Below, in pieces: positions 7,480 through 16,771 of a stretch of 41,658 nucleotides of DNA. The position numbers and the translations under genes were made by a program. Under the pieces are notes generated by a model. The model was not told the origin of the DNA and did not search any database. It saw only the letters and a program-made list of their open reading frames with translations. The stretch is from Sulfobacillus sp. (GTDB taxonomy: Bacteria > Bacillota > Sulfobacillia > Sulfobacillales > Sulfobacillaceae), in contig DAIDDL010000037.1 in assembly GCA_027309085.1 (NCBI GenBank), forward strand, positions 1 through 41,658. Direction: 5' to 3'. The number at the start of each line of letters is the position of its first letter. Positions within the stretch are counted from its first letter, which is position 1.

Positions 7480-8659
7480 TGACGACGCGTGCATGAAATG
7501 CTCCATCTGTATCACTGTGTGTCCTGTCTACGGCCAGGACTCCGACTTCCCAGGACCCAAAGCTTTAGGACCTGACTGGTTTCGTGCGTTTCAAGAAAAT
7601 CCTGCGACGCCGGTCATGGAACATGTCGATGACTGCACGTTCTGTCAGCTCTGCGAGGCTTCGTGTCCCGTTCATGTTCCCATTGCGCACCTTATTGCCC
7701 GCCACAAGAGTTTCAAGAAGAAAACGACCCGCATCGCTCTGCGCGATCGAATTTTGGCTCACCCCCAATGGGTGGCGCGGTATCCCCACCTCGCCAACGC
7801 TCCCAGTTTTCTCGTTAAGCCACTGGGTTTCGGTAGTAGGAGCCGCTGGCCCCGCCCACAAAAACGGGTGGGCCGTCTGGTTTCTCCCAACGAGCCCGCA
7901 AAAGCCGCCCAGGTCATTGGATTGTTTGTAGACTGTTACAGCCGGGGCTTTGACCAAGACGTCCTGTCAGCCGCGCAAGCTCTGTTGGAACTCTGGGGCT
8001 TTTCTGTGCGGCTGTTGCCGCACGCCAGCCACTGCTGCGGCGCCGCAGCCTATGCCGCCGGCCAACCGGAGGAAGGACAGCGGATCGCCCGCGCCACGTA
8101 CGAGGCCTTGAGCCCTGACCTCGCGGGGCTGTCCCTTGTGGTAACCTTGAATGCGACGTGTGACAGCACCTTGCGAGAAGAGTGGCCTGTATACTGGAAC
8201 TTGCCTCTGCCTGTGCCGGTGCTTTCCTTCACCGAGTTTGCCTTGAGCCGCGCTCCTGAGTCATTTTGGGAGACCATGAAGAACCAGGCTCCGGGGACGG
8301 CGGGCACCGCGTGGGTCCACACGACCTGCCGCAGCCGGGTGTCGCGGGGTGACGGCATTCTGGAAGCTCTAGTCCAAAAGGCCGGTTTGCCTTCGGTGGA
8401 GCCCCTGAACATGGCCTGTTGCGGCGCTGGTGGCTCCTATGCCTTCAAGGAGGAGCACGAAGACACCGCCCACGCCTTGGGTCTGGTGGCGCTCGAACAG
8501 ATAAAGAACCCCAAGGAAGACAGCATTGTGGTCGACAGCGGCACCTGCGCCCTGCACCTGAGCCAGATTACCGGAGCCGCTGCCAAGCACCCCGCATACT
8601 GGCTCTATCACCGCTACCGGTCCCTGACAGAAAGGAGTGTCGAGATTGGTTCTCAATAA
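7469..8659 (+). CDS. glpC: Anaerobic glycerol-3-phosphate dehydrogenase subunit C (Fe-S)
   Basis: 396 residues. GlpC anchors GlpAB at the membrane and passes electrons to the quinone pool. Two ferredoxin-type 4Fe-4S clusters are visible: C8-x2-C11-x2-C14-x3-C18P and C56-x2-C59-x2-C62-x3-C66P. Two cysteine-rich CCG domains follow, with signatures HASHCCGAAAY and NMACCGAGGSYAF. This is the heterodisulfide-reductase-like build of GlpC. The ATG lies inside the end of glpB. The reading frame ends 23 bases past the first possible glpP start. The GlpABC type, rather than the single-chain GlpD used by aerobic bacilli, suggests use under low oxygen or a preference for a particular quinone. Confidence 0.93.
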   Translation: MWNNDDACMKCSICITVCPVYGQDSDFPGPKALGPDWFRAFQENPATPVMEHVDDCTFCQLCEASCPVHVPIAHLIARHKSFKKKTTRIALRDRILAHPQWVARYPHLANAPSFLVKPLGFGSRSRWPRPQKRVGRLVSPNEPAKAAQVIGLFVDCYSRGFDQDVLSAAQALLELWGFSVRLLPHASHCCGAAAYAAGQPEEGQRIARATYEALSPDLAGLSLVVTLNATCDSTLREEWPVYWNLPLPVPVLSFTEFALSRAPESFWETMKNQAPGTAGTAWVHTTCRSRVSRGDGILEALVQKAGLPSVEPLNMACCGAGGSYAFKEEHEDTAHALGLVALEQIKNPKEDSIVVDSGTCALHLSQITGAAAKHPAYWLYHRYRSLTERSVEIGSQ

Positions 8660-9251
8660 GAGTGTCATGCCCGTTGTGATCCGCGCCATTCGCGACCCGG
8701 GCCAGTGGGAGGACCTGTCTCAATCCGAGCCAGGCTGGGTCTTTATTCTAGGGGGCGCAATTGACAGTGTGGCTGAAAGTGTAGCCCGCCTCCAACGCAT
8801 GCGCTGCACGGTTTTTGTCCACGTAGATATGGTCAAGGGCCTTAGCAGCGACTTTGACGGCATCAGGTTTTTTCAGGACTTTGCGTCGCCGGACGGCATC
8901 ATCACGACGCACCAGCACACCATCAACCACGCGAAAAAACTGGGACTCACCGCCATTCAGCGCGTCTTCCTGCTGGATAGCCAGTCCGTTGATTCCGGCA
9001 TCCAGCAAATCGCGCATGCCGACGCCGATGCGGTGGAAGTCCTGCCCGGTGTCTTGCCCTTGCTTATCCGCTATCTCTGCCAGAGAATCTCCAAGCCGCT
9101 CATCGCTGGTGGGCTCGTCAAGACGGAGCAGCAGGTCTTGGACGCTCTGGCAGCGGGCGCAGTCAGTGTCTCCAGCAGCACTGAAGCACTGTCGCGGAAA
9201 CTCTGGAAACGGGACTCTTTACAGGGGCCCGCAGCAATGCCACAACGTTAA
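8646..9251 (+). CDS. glpP: Glycerol operon antiterminator GlpP
   Basis: About 200 residues matching the GlpP family, TIM-barrel-like RNA-binding antiterminators that sense glycerol-3-phosphate. Family blocks include FILGGAIDS, VFVHVDMVKGLSSD, FFQDFASPDGIITTH, GLTAIQRVFLLDSQS, DAVEVLPGVLP, KPLIAGGLVKTEQQVLDALAAGAVSVSSS. The SD AAAGGAG at 8631-8637 overlaps the upstream GTG (8637), so I place the start at TTG 8646, eight bases after it; ATG 8667 is a further option. It overlaps glpC and precedes the HPr gene. Its likely targets are the leader terminators before glpA (4779-4819) and perhaps the hairpin before glpK (9540-9576). Having the regulator inside the operon would give positive feedback. 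Confidence 0.9.
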   Translation: MVLNKSVMPVVIRAIRDPGQWEDLSQSEPGWVFILGGAIDSVAESVARLQRMRCTVFVHVDMVKGLSSDFDGIRFFQDFASPDGIITTHQHTINHAKKLGLTAIQRVFLLDSQSVDSGIQQIAHADADAVEVLPGVLPLLIRYLCQRISKPLIAGGLVKTEQQVLDALAAGAVSVSSSTEALSRKLWKRDSLQGPAAMPQR

Positions 9252-9271
9252 CAGGAGGACAGTCCGCCATT

Positions 9272-9529
9272 ATGATCACGCGCCATTACATCATCAACGA
9301 TCCCCAGGGCCTTCACGCGCGGCCTGCAGCACAGTTTGTCCAGGCCGTGGCGATCTGCCCGGGAACAGTCCACGTCACCTTTCACGGCAAAGAGGTTAAC
9401 GGCAAAAGCATTCTCAATATCCTTTCGCTTGGCGTGCGCAGCGGAGACCAAATCACTGTCGCCTATGAAACGGAGGACCAGGCGACCGTGAACCAGTGCG
9501 AGTTGGCACTGAAGCCGCTGCTGAGTTAG
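9272..9529 (+). CDS. ptsH: Phosphocarrier protein HPr
   Basis: 85 residues, full-length HPr. The PEP-dependent phosphorylation site is His15 in GLHARPAA. The regulatory serine is Ser46 in [13 protein letters not shown], as in Firmicute HPr that is a target of HPr kinase. It carries phosphate from EI to EIIA domains; the only acceptor visible here is DhaM. The nearest SD (AGGAGG at 9253-9258) is 13 bases from the ATG, a long spacing that may lower translation. The gene follows glpP by 20 bases. Whether Ser46 is used for catabolite repression depends on an HPr kinase, which is not in this window. Confidence 0.93.
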   Translation: MITRHYIINDPQGLHARPAAQFVQAVAICPGTVHVTFHGKEVNGKSILNILSLGVRSGDQITVAYETEDQATVNQCELALKPLLS

Positions 9530-9539
9530 CTCGCTCAAT

Positions 9540-9576
9540 GGGGGTGACAGCCGTGAGATCATCGGCTGTCACCCCC
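9540..9576 (+). terminator. Hairpin after HPr gene, before the glpF relic and glpK
   Basis: A perfect 13-bp stem, GGGGGTGACAGCC (9540-9552) with GGCTGTCACCCCC (9564-9576), and an 11-base loop. It is followed by GATGGCCTTTTG, a weak T-tract. It may end the glpABCP-HPr message, or act as a second antitermination control point for glpK-dhaKLM. Confidence 0.6.
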
Positions 9577-9640
9577 GATGGCCTTTTGATAGCCCGCTTC
9601 TCTAAATCTTTCCGTATAATTCACCAAATTATTAATTTAA

Positions 9641-9816
9641 TCAACATCAATCGAATCTTGCATATTTGGTTATTGGTGGGTGCCTATTCTCGGTCCGCTG
9701 GTGGGCGCGGTCATTGCCGTACTGGTATACAAGTACGGGATCGAACTTACACTGGACCGAAAAAAACAGGCGGCGGAAACGGAAGGGTCCGAGGAATCGG
9801 CAAGGAGGGCAGCCCA

Positions 9817-9820
<4 letters not shown>
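9641..9820 (+). pseudogene. glpF: C-terminal remnant of glycerol facilitator GlpF
   Basis: In a frame different from the one that reads into glpK, the sequence translates to [20 protein letters not shown] and then a charged tail ([17 protein letters not shown]) ending at TGA 9818-9820. The VPI-GP-VGA-block is the last transmembrane segment of aquaglyceroporins, and a charged cytoplasmic tail is usual after it. The TGA overlaps the glpK ATG (ATGA), as expected for a former glpF-glpK pair. Upstream the frame runs only to a stop at 9638-9640, has no good start and lacks both NPA motifs, so about 80 percent of the gene is missing. The AT-rich stretch 9600-9660 probably marks the deletion joint. 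Confidence 0.75.
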
Positions 9821-11319
<1,499 letters not shown>

Positions 11320-11350
11320 AGACCCACAACTCTGAAAGGAGACTTCACCA

Positions 11351-12361
11351 TTGAAAAAAATTATGAACAGCCCGGACACGTTGGTAGCAGAGGCTGTGGA
11401 GGGTCTGGTGATTTCGTTCCCGCAGTATCTCAAGCAAGTACCGGGAACTCACGTCCTGACCCGGGTTCATTCTAAGCCAGCGGGACGTGTGGGCATCGTC
11501 TCCGGAGGAGGGTCAGGCCACGAACCCGCTCATGCCGGCTACGTGGGATACGGCATGCTGGATGCCGCAGTCGCGGGAGAAGTGTTCACGTCCCCAACAC
11601 CTGACCAGATTCTGGAGGGCATTAAAGCCGCCAATCATGGAGCGGGAGTCTTGATGGTGGTGAAAAACTATACGGGTGACGTCATGAATTTTGATATTGC
11701 CCGCGAACTTGCTGAGGCACAGGGGATTCACACTGCCACTGTCGTCGTAAATGACGACGTCGCCGTCGAAAATTCTTCATTTACCACGGGGCGGCGGGGG
11801 ATTGCCGGAACAATTTTTGTCCACAAAATCGCGGGAGCGCTAGCTGAGCAGGGTGCTTCTCTCGCTGAGGTCGAAGCCGCCGCCAACAATGTCATTGCCC
11901 ACGTGCGCTCTATGGGGTTGGCTCTGGAACCCTGCACCGTCCCAGAGGCAGGGGCACCAACGTTTACCTTGGCCGATGATGAGATCGAGATGGGGGTCGG
12001 CATTCACGGCGAACCTGGCATCGAGCGGCAGAAAATACGTCCGGCGCACGAACTGGCTGCGGCTCTACTGGAAAAAATTTCGGGCGATTTGCCCCTGAAA
12101 TCCGGGGACCACCTGGCCTGTATCGTAAACGGTCTGGGAGCCACGCCGCTTCTGGAACTGGCCGGACTGGCGCGCGAAGTCTCGTTGTGGACTCAAAACC
12201 ACGGCATGACACTGGATATCGTGTGGACTGGAGAATTCATGACCTCCCTGGAGATGGCTGGCGCTTCGCTGACTCTGCTTCCGCTCGACGAATCGCTAAC
12301 CGGGCTGCTTCAGGCGCCCTGCGACACCCCCGCCTTGCGGCAGGGCGTTGCCCATGACTAA
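11351..12361 (+). CDS. dhaK: Dihydroxyacetone kinase subunit K (substrate-binding)
   Basis: 336 residues. DhaK binds dihydroxyacetone covalently through a His and accepts phosphate from DhaL-ADP/ATP. The key residues align with the E. coli enzyme: His57 in GGGSGHEPAH, Asp110 in NYTGDVMNF and the covalent His219 in GVGIHGEPG. The start is TTG at 11351, with GAAAGGAG at 11334-11341; the ATG four codons later has a poorer distance. The end overlaps dhaL by eight bases. The order K-L-M matches PTS-dependent kinases, in contrast to the fused ATP-dependent Dak type. Confidence 0.95.
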   Translation: MKKIMNSPDTLVAEAVEGLVISFPQYLKQVPGTHVLTRVHSKPAGRVGIVSGGGSGHEPAHAGYVGYGMLDAAVAGEVFTSPTPDQILEGIKAANHGAGVLMVVKNYTGDVMNFDIARELAEAQGIHTATVVVNDDVAVENSSFTTGRRGIAGTIFVHKIAGALAEQGASLAEVEAAANNVIAHVRSMGLALEPCTVPEAGAPTFTLADDEIEMGVGIHGEPGIERQKIRPAHELAAALLEKISGDLPLKSGDHLACIVNGLGATPLLELAGLAREVSLWTQNHGMTLDIVWTGEFMTSLEMAGASLTLLPLDESLTGLLQAPCDTPALRQGVAHD

Positions 12362-12983
12362 CGCGGACTTCCGGCAGCTCTGGCTCTGTTTTGGCCAGGC
12401 TGCCGCCCAGAACAAAGAGGAGCTGAACCGCCTCGATGCCGCCATTGGCGATGCCGACCACGGAACTAATATGGACCGGGGCATGCAAAAGGTTGCCGAG
12501 CAATTGACCTCCTGCCCACCCCCGACCTTACAGGCTACGTGCAAAATGGTCGCGATGACACTCTTAAGCACGGTGGGAGGAGCATCCGGAGCCCTCTGGG
12601 GGTCCGGCCTGCTCGCTGCATCCAAGGTGTTTCCGGACATGGACTCGTGTGACGACAAGACCTTGGCGGCAGCCTTGCAGACGTTTGTCAGCAGCATCCA
12701 GCAGAGGGGCAAAGCCGTGGCGGGAGACAAGACAATGCTGGATGTATTCCTTCCTGCCACAGCCGAACTTAGCCAGGAAGTTGACCATGCCCCCGCCGCC
12801 TCTGTAATTCCGCCGATTGCCGCGGAGGCCAAACAGTGGGCAGAAGCTACCGCCCCCCTTTTGGCCAAGAGAGGGCGTGCCGCCTACCTTGGTGCTCGCA
12901 GCATCGGCCATATTGACCCGGGCGCCACCTCTTCCGCCCTGTGGTGGGACTGCTTGGGGCGGGTCATGGGGTCCAGCAAATGA
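12354..12983 (+). CDS. dhaL: Dihydroxyacetone kinase subunit L (nucleotide-binding)
   Basis: 209 residues from the ATG at 12354. DhaL holds a permanently bound ADP that is rephosphorylated by DhaM and then phosphorylates dihydroxyacetone on DhaK. The Mg/ADP site is visible as LDAAIGDADHGTNMDRGM. VGGASGALWGSGLLAAS and RAAYLGARSIGHIDPGATSSAL match the rest of the helical barrel. A TTG six bases upstream (12348) is possible but less likely. The stop overlaps the dhaM ATG (ATGA at 12980-12983). Confidence 0.95.
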   Translation: MTNADFRQLWLCFGQAAAQNKEELNRLDAAIGDADHGTNMDRGMQKVAEQLTSCPPPTLQATCKMVAMTLLSTVGGASGALWGSGLLAASKVFPDMDSCDDKTLAAALQTFVSSIQQRGKAVAGDKTMLDVFLPATAELSQEVDHAPAASVIPPIAAEAKQWAEATAPLLAKRGRAAYLGARSIGHIDPGATSSALWWDCLGRVMGSSK

Positions 12984-13366
12984 CAGGTCTGCTGCTGGTT
13001 TCCCATTCCCGAAAACTTGTTGACGGACTGGCCGACCTGACGCGGGAACTCAGCGGCCCTTCGGTGCCAATCGCCACCGCTGGCGGTGAGGATACTCTGG
13101 GAGTCACCGCGGCTATGGTCGCAGAAAGCATATCATTGCTGCTGTCCCAAGGGGTGAGCGGGATCCTGATTTTTGGTGACGTCGGCAGCGCCTTTATCGC
13201 CGCGGAAACGGCGGTTGAATTAGCCGCCAGTTCCAAACCCGTGCAAATCGTGGACGCGCCCTTAGTGGAAGGCGCCATTGCGGCTGCGATGACCTTGAGC
13301 ACAGGAGCCGGCATGGACGAAGCCCGACAGGCGGGAGAGGAAGCCTATACCATTCGCAAGCAATGA
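12980..13366 (+). CDS. dhaM: PTS-dependent dihydroxyacetone kinase phosphotransferase subunit DhaM (EIIA domain)
   Basis: 128 residues, a single mannose-type EIIA domain. The phosphorylated His is His9 in LLLVSHSRKLVDGL. GGEDTLGVTAAMVAESI, GVSGILIFGDVGSA and VDAPLVEGAIAAAM fit the family. Unlike E. coli DhaM it carries no HPr-like or EI-like domains, so it must rely on separate HPr and EI, both of which are supplied by this locus. The ATG at 12980 overlaps the dhaL stop; the longer frame from 12941 has no start signal. It is the last gene of the run, before the hairpin at 13413. Confidence 0.93.
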   Translation: MTGLLLVSHSRKLVDGLADLTRELSGPSVPIATAGGEDTLGVTAAMVAESISLLLSQGVSGILIFGDVGSAFIAAETAVELAASSKPVQIVDAPLVEGAIAAAMTLSTGAGMDEARQAGEEAYTIRKQ

Positions 13367-13412
13367 CGGGATCCGGCCAATCCTCGCGGCAGGATCTCTG
13401 TGCGACACAAGA

Positions 13413-13457
13413 CCACTCAAAAGAGCGCCCCTAAAACTGCGGTGCTCTTTTGAGTGG
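13413..13457 (+). terminator. Terminator after dhaM
   Basis: CCACTCAAAAGAGC and GCTCTTTTGAGTGG form a 14-bp perfect stem around a 17-base loop, about 46 bases after the dhaM stop. There is no separate T-run, but the stem itself contains a TTTT tract. The remaining sequence up to 13723 shows no gene I can support. Confidence 0.65.
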
Positions 13458-13723
13458 CAAGCAGTCCCCGGCAATCCTTTGCAGACATCCGTCAAGCGCG
13501 GAACATGGCCTACTTTCGCGCCAGGGAGTCCATAACAGGGCTAGGGTTTGGCAAAGACAGAAGCGGGAGAGAAATGATAAGATTTGGATATCACCACTGT
13601 TGCAGGCCAAGCGCAGCAGCTGTTGAAAACCGGGCGGTTGATGGGATTTCGCCAACAGCCAAGGATTAGGAATTCCATGACCCTCTGTGTCAGAGGCGAA
13701 TTTATTGCGGGGGAGAGTGTTGT

Positions 13724-15169
13724 ATGGAGATTGAGACAGCACAACTGTTTATTGGCGGGGAGTGGACCGACGCATCAGGTGGTGACTACTTTGACGTCGT
13801 CAATCCCGCCACGGAACGTGTCATCGCACGGGTGCCCGACGCAGGGCCCGACGAAATGCGGCGCGCTATTGACGCAGCCCTAGCGGTTCAGCCCCATTGG
13901 GCTGAGAGCACGGCAGCCGAGCGCGCCGGGATCTTGTCGAAAGCAGCACGGATGATGCGCGAGCAAGCGGATGATCTCGCTCGAATTATGACCGAAGAGG
14001 AGGGAAAGCCCTTCTCCGAATCCCTGGGGGAAATTTCCTATGCCGCCTCGTTCCTCGAATGGTTCGCCGAAGAATCCAAGCGTATTTATGGGGAAACAAT
14101 TCCCGCCAACTCATCCAACAAGCGCATCCTTGTGATCAAAAGGCCCGTGGGGCTGTCTTTGGCCATAACGCCGTGGAATTTTCCCGCTGCCATGATCACC
14201 CGCAAAGTCGGGCCAGCATTGGCCGCTGGGTGTCCTATGATTGTCAAGCCTTCGGAGCTCACCCCGCTGTCCGCGCTGGAAATCGCTAGAATTTTTGAAG
14301 AGGCGGGGCTGCCTAAGGGTGTGCTGTCGATTGTAACGGGCACCCGTCCCGGTCCTCTGGTGGCTGCCGCCATGGAGGAATTCCGCGTCCGCAAGATTTC
14401 TTTTACCGGCTCTACCGCGGTCGGCAAGCTGTTGATGAAACAGGCTGCTGATTCCGTGAAGAGAGTCTCTTTCGAGCTCGGCGGCCAGGCGCCCTTTATT
14501 GTCTTTGCCGATGCCGACCTCGACGCAGCCGTCGAGAACGCGGTCATCGCCAAGATGCGCAGCGTCGGGGAGAGCTGCGTGGCAGCCAACCGCATGTATG
14601 TGCAGCGGCCCATTGTGGAGGCGTTTACCGCAAAGCTGAGCACCGCCCTGGCCGCGATGAAGATGGGCAATGGGTTGGAAGACGGGGTCAGCGTTGGGCC
14701 ACTGATTGAGCCGCGGGCTGTAGACAAAGTCGAACGCCACGTCGCCGACGCCCGCCAAAAAGGGGCTACCGTCATCCTTGGCGGCAGCAAAGGCACCGGC
14801 GCCGGATATTTCTACCCCCCGACCATTCTCGCCAACGTGGATGACTCTATGCTAATTGCCCAGGAAGAAACATTTGGCCCTGTGGCGGCCATTATGGCGT
14901 TTGACACGGAGGAGGAAGTGATTGCCCGCGCCAACAATACGCACGCCGGTCTCGCCGCTTACTTCTTTACCCGAGACATTGGCCGCGTCATGCGGCTGGC
15001 AGAACGCCTCGAGTACGGTATTCTGGGAGCCAATGACGGTCTGCCGTCGACCGCCCAGGCGCCGTTTGGCGGACTCAAAGAATCGGGGCTAGGCCGCGAG
15101 GGCAGCCATTATGGAATAGATGAATACCTTGATATCAAGTATGTGTCGCTCGGCGGCATCAACACTTAA
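13724..15169 (+). CDS. gabD: NAD(P)-dependent aldehyde dehydrogenase, succinate-semialdehyde type
   Basis: 481 residues. It oxidises an aldehyde to the acid with NAD(P) as acceptor and is closest in pattern to succinate-semialdehyde dehydrogenases. Visible residues: Asn152 in TPWNFP, Lys175 in VKPSE, the GS-T-VGK loop (FTGSTAVGK), general base Glu251 in FELGGQAPF and catalytic Cys285 in GESCVAANR. The C-terminal PFGGLKESGLGREGS motif is typical. GGGGGAGAG precedes the ATG. It is not coupled to dhaM, and a hairpin separates them. Other semialdehydes, or glyceraldehyde-type aldehydes given the glycerol locus upstream, cannot be excluded, so the gene symbol is a family call. Confidence 0.85.
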   Translation: MEIETAQLFIGGEWTDASGGDYFDVVNPATERVIARVPDAGPDEMRRAIDAALAVQPHWAESTAAERAGILSKAARMMREQADDLARIMTEEEGKPFSESLGEISYAASFLEWFAEESKRIYGETIPANSSNKRILVIKRPVGLSLAITPWNFPAAMITRKVGPALAAGCPMIVKPSELTPLSALEIARIFEEAGLPKGVLSIVTGTRPGPLVAAAMEEFRVRKISFTGSTAVGKLLMKQAADSVKRVSFELGGQAPFIVFADADLDAAVENAVIAKMRSVGESCVAANRMYVQRPIVEAFTAKLSTALAAMKMGNGLEDGVSVGPLIEPRAVDKVERHVADARQKGATVILGGSKGTGAGYFYPPTILANVDDSMLIAQEETFGPVAAIMAFDTEEEVIARANNTHAGLAAYFFTRDIGRVMRLAERLEYGILGANDGLPSTAQAPFGGLKESGLGREGSHYGIDEYLDIKYVSLGGINT

Positions 15170-15199
15170 GAGGGGCAGGAGGGCCGCAAAATCAGAACG

Positions 15200-15235
15200 G
15201 GCTTGTGGAAATCCGAAGTGGGATCTCCACAAGCC
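15200..15235 (+). terminator. Terminator hairpin after the aldehyde dehydrogenase gene
   Basis: GGCTTGTGGA (15200-15209) pairs with TCCACAAGCC (15226-15235), and ATCC/GGAT extends the stem inside. It is about 30 bases after the stop and lies between convergent genes, so it may serve both strands. Confidence 0.6.
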
Positions 15236-15290
15236 ACCTGCCCATACATAATTGGTTCCCAGCGGGGATCTTTGCGCCCATTTCCCGGTC

Positions 15291-15875
15291 TTAAGGGATG
15301 GCCACAGACCGCTGCTGGCTAAGCTCCCCATAGCGGTCACAAACCGTGAGATGATCCATCACCACACCGGTAGCTTGGCAGAAGGCGTAACAGATCGTAC
15401 TCCCGACAAAATGAAACCCACGCTGTCTCAAATCACGGGACAGCCTATCGGACAGGGTTGAGGTGCTAGGAACCTCGGCACGGGTTGCGTAGTGGTGAAT
15501 TTCCGGACGGTTTTCTGCAAAATGCCACAAATAGCGCGCAAAAGAACCCCATTCCGCTTGGATTTCTTCAAAGGCTCTGGCATTATCCACGGCCGACCGG
15601 ATCTTAGCGCGGTTCCGGATGATTGCAGGATTCACAGCAAGCCGGCCAATATCCTCCTCACCAAATCGGGCCACACAAGAGGAATCGAACCCGCAGAACG
15701 CCTCGCGGTATCCTTGCCGCTTGCGCAGCACCGTCAGCCAGCTCAGCCCGGCCTGGGCTCCCTCAAGCACGATAAACTCAAATAGGCGCCGGTCATCCGT
15801 CACCGGCACGCCCCACTCCTGGTCATGATAGGATTGATAGAGAGGATCGGATATCTCCCAGCCGCATCCGGCCAT
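15291..15875 (-). CDS. tag: DNA-3-methyladenine glycosylase I
   Basis: 194 residues, normal length. It removes 3-methyladenine from alkylated DNA. The zinc ligands match the E. coli enzyme one for one: Cys4, His17, His175 and Cys179 (MAGCGW, YHDQEWG, MDHLTVC). The catalytic-site Glu38 sits in LEGAQAGLSW. GFHFVGSTICYAFCQATG is the conserved C-terminal block. GGAGGCG lies just upstream of the ATG. It is transcribed in the same direction as the TatD-like gene, 24 bases downstream of that gene's stop, so the two are probably co-transcribed. Confidence 0.95.
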   Translation of the reverse strand: MAGCGWEISDPLYQSYHDQEWGVPVTDDRRLFEFIVLEGAQAGLSWLTVLRKRQGYREAFCGFDSSCVARFGEEDIGRLAVNPAIIRNRAKIRSAVDNARAFEEIQAEWGSFARYLWHFAENRPEIHHYATRAEVPSTSTLSDRLSRDLRQRGFHFVGSTICYAFCQATGVVMDHLTVCDRYGELSQQRSVAIP

Positions 15876-15899
15876 AAAACGCCTCCTCTGCTTGGACTC

Positions 15900-16667
15900 C
15901 TACTGGCCGGCCCAGCCAAAAAACCGCTGAGCATTTAGAACCGACAGCTCCCCCCAGCCCCCGGGCAGGGGGGAAAATGCATCGAGAAACCTGACTAACT
16001 CCGCTATCTCATGGGGCTCACCCCGAGGATTGTGGGGACGGTGCGGGCAGGGAGCGTCTGTTTCGAGTAAAACCAAGTCAGGGGGCACTTGGGTGAAGAG
16101 CGTCCGGTCGCGGCCACGCCAGAGAATATCCGGTGTGATGCCAACGTAATACCGGCGGGATGCCGCTTCCTGCACCGCCTCTGCCGGAGCCTTGAGCCAG
16201 TGAAAAACGACCTGCCGGAGCCCTGGAAATTCTTCCAGAATTCTCAGCATCGGCTCACACCCAGCGTGAACCGCATGCACAACGACCGGCAGTTGCCGCG
16301 CTTCCGCCCAGCTTAATTGGATATATAGCCACTCCCAGTTGCGGTTGAAGGCCTCCCTGGTCAGAAACCTGTATGCGGGCAAACCGATTTCCCCGATGGC
16401 TGCCACGCTCCCCCTGTCCATGATGTCCCGCAGGGCCTGCAGAGCCCCGTCGGCATGCACAATTTCGGGGTGGAGCCCCACGGTGCGCACATAGCGGATA
16501 GGGGACAGAATCCCCTGCGCCAGCAGGCGGGACTGTTGATGGTAAGCATCGGGGGACGAGGCCACCAGCACCCAACTTCTTACCCCTTGCTGGTCCGCGC
16601 GCCGTGCGGCCTGCGCTGGAGAAGGCATGGTATCAAGATGCACGTGTGTATCCCATAATGAGTCCAT
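15900..16667 (-). CDS. TatD-family metal-dependent hydrolase
   Basis: About 255 residues from the ATG at 16667. TIM-barrel metallohydrolase of the TatD type, a group with DNase activity. Metal-binding pattern: DTHVHLD at the N-terminus, GEIGLP, the His in VVVHAVHAG, the His in VFHWLK, and ETDAPCP near the C-terminus. The open frame continues to 16784, but that would overlap the divergent uracil-DNA glycosylase start, and the family begins at MDSLWDTHVHLD. No strong SD precedes this ATG, so an upstream TTG or GTG is possible. It sits between tag and a uracil-DNA glycosylase gene, which suits a repair role. Confidence 0.82.
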   Translation of the reverse strand: MDSLWDTHVHLDTMPSPAQAARRADQQGVRSWVLVASSPDAYHQQSRLLAQGILSPIRYVRTVGLHPEIVHADGALQALRDIMDRGSVAAIGEIGLPAYRFLTREAFNRNWEWLYIQLSWAEARQLPVVVHAVHAGCEPMLRILEEFPGLRQVVFHWLKAPAEAVQEAASRRYYVGITPDILWRGRDRTLFTQVPPDLVLLETDAPCPHRPHNPRGEPHEIAELVRFLDAFSPLPGGWGELSVLNAQRFFGWAGQ

Positions 16668-16726
16668 AAAGGCATTATGCCACAGGCCTAATGCCTTTTC
16701 CAAAACTCCGCGGCTGCCGCCAGCGG

Positions 16727-16735
16727 TGATATGAT
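16727..16735 (+). promoter_or_regulatory. Extended -10 promoter for the uracil-DNA glycosylase gene
   Basis: TGATATGAT fits TGnTATAAT with one mismatch and lies about 37 bases before the GTG start at 16772. No good -35 is visible, which extended -10 promoters can tolerate. Confidence 0.4.
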
Positions 16736-16771
16736 AAAGTGATGTTAAATGTCCGGAAGAAGGTTTGATCC

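Noticed and set aside
9496-9816. N-terminal extension of glycerol kinase by 107 residues
   Set aside because: The extension crosses a hairpin and the glpF relic in the wrong frame, and a good SD and family start lie at 9817.
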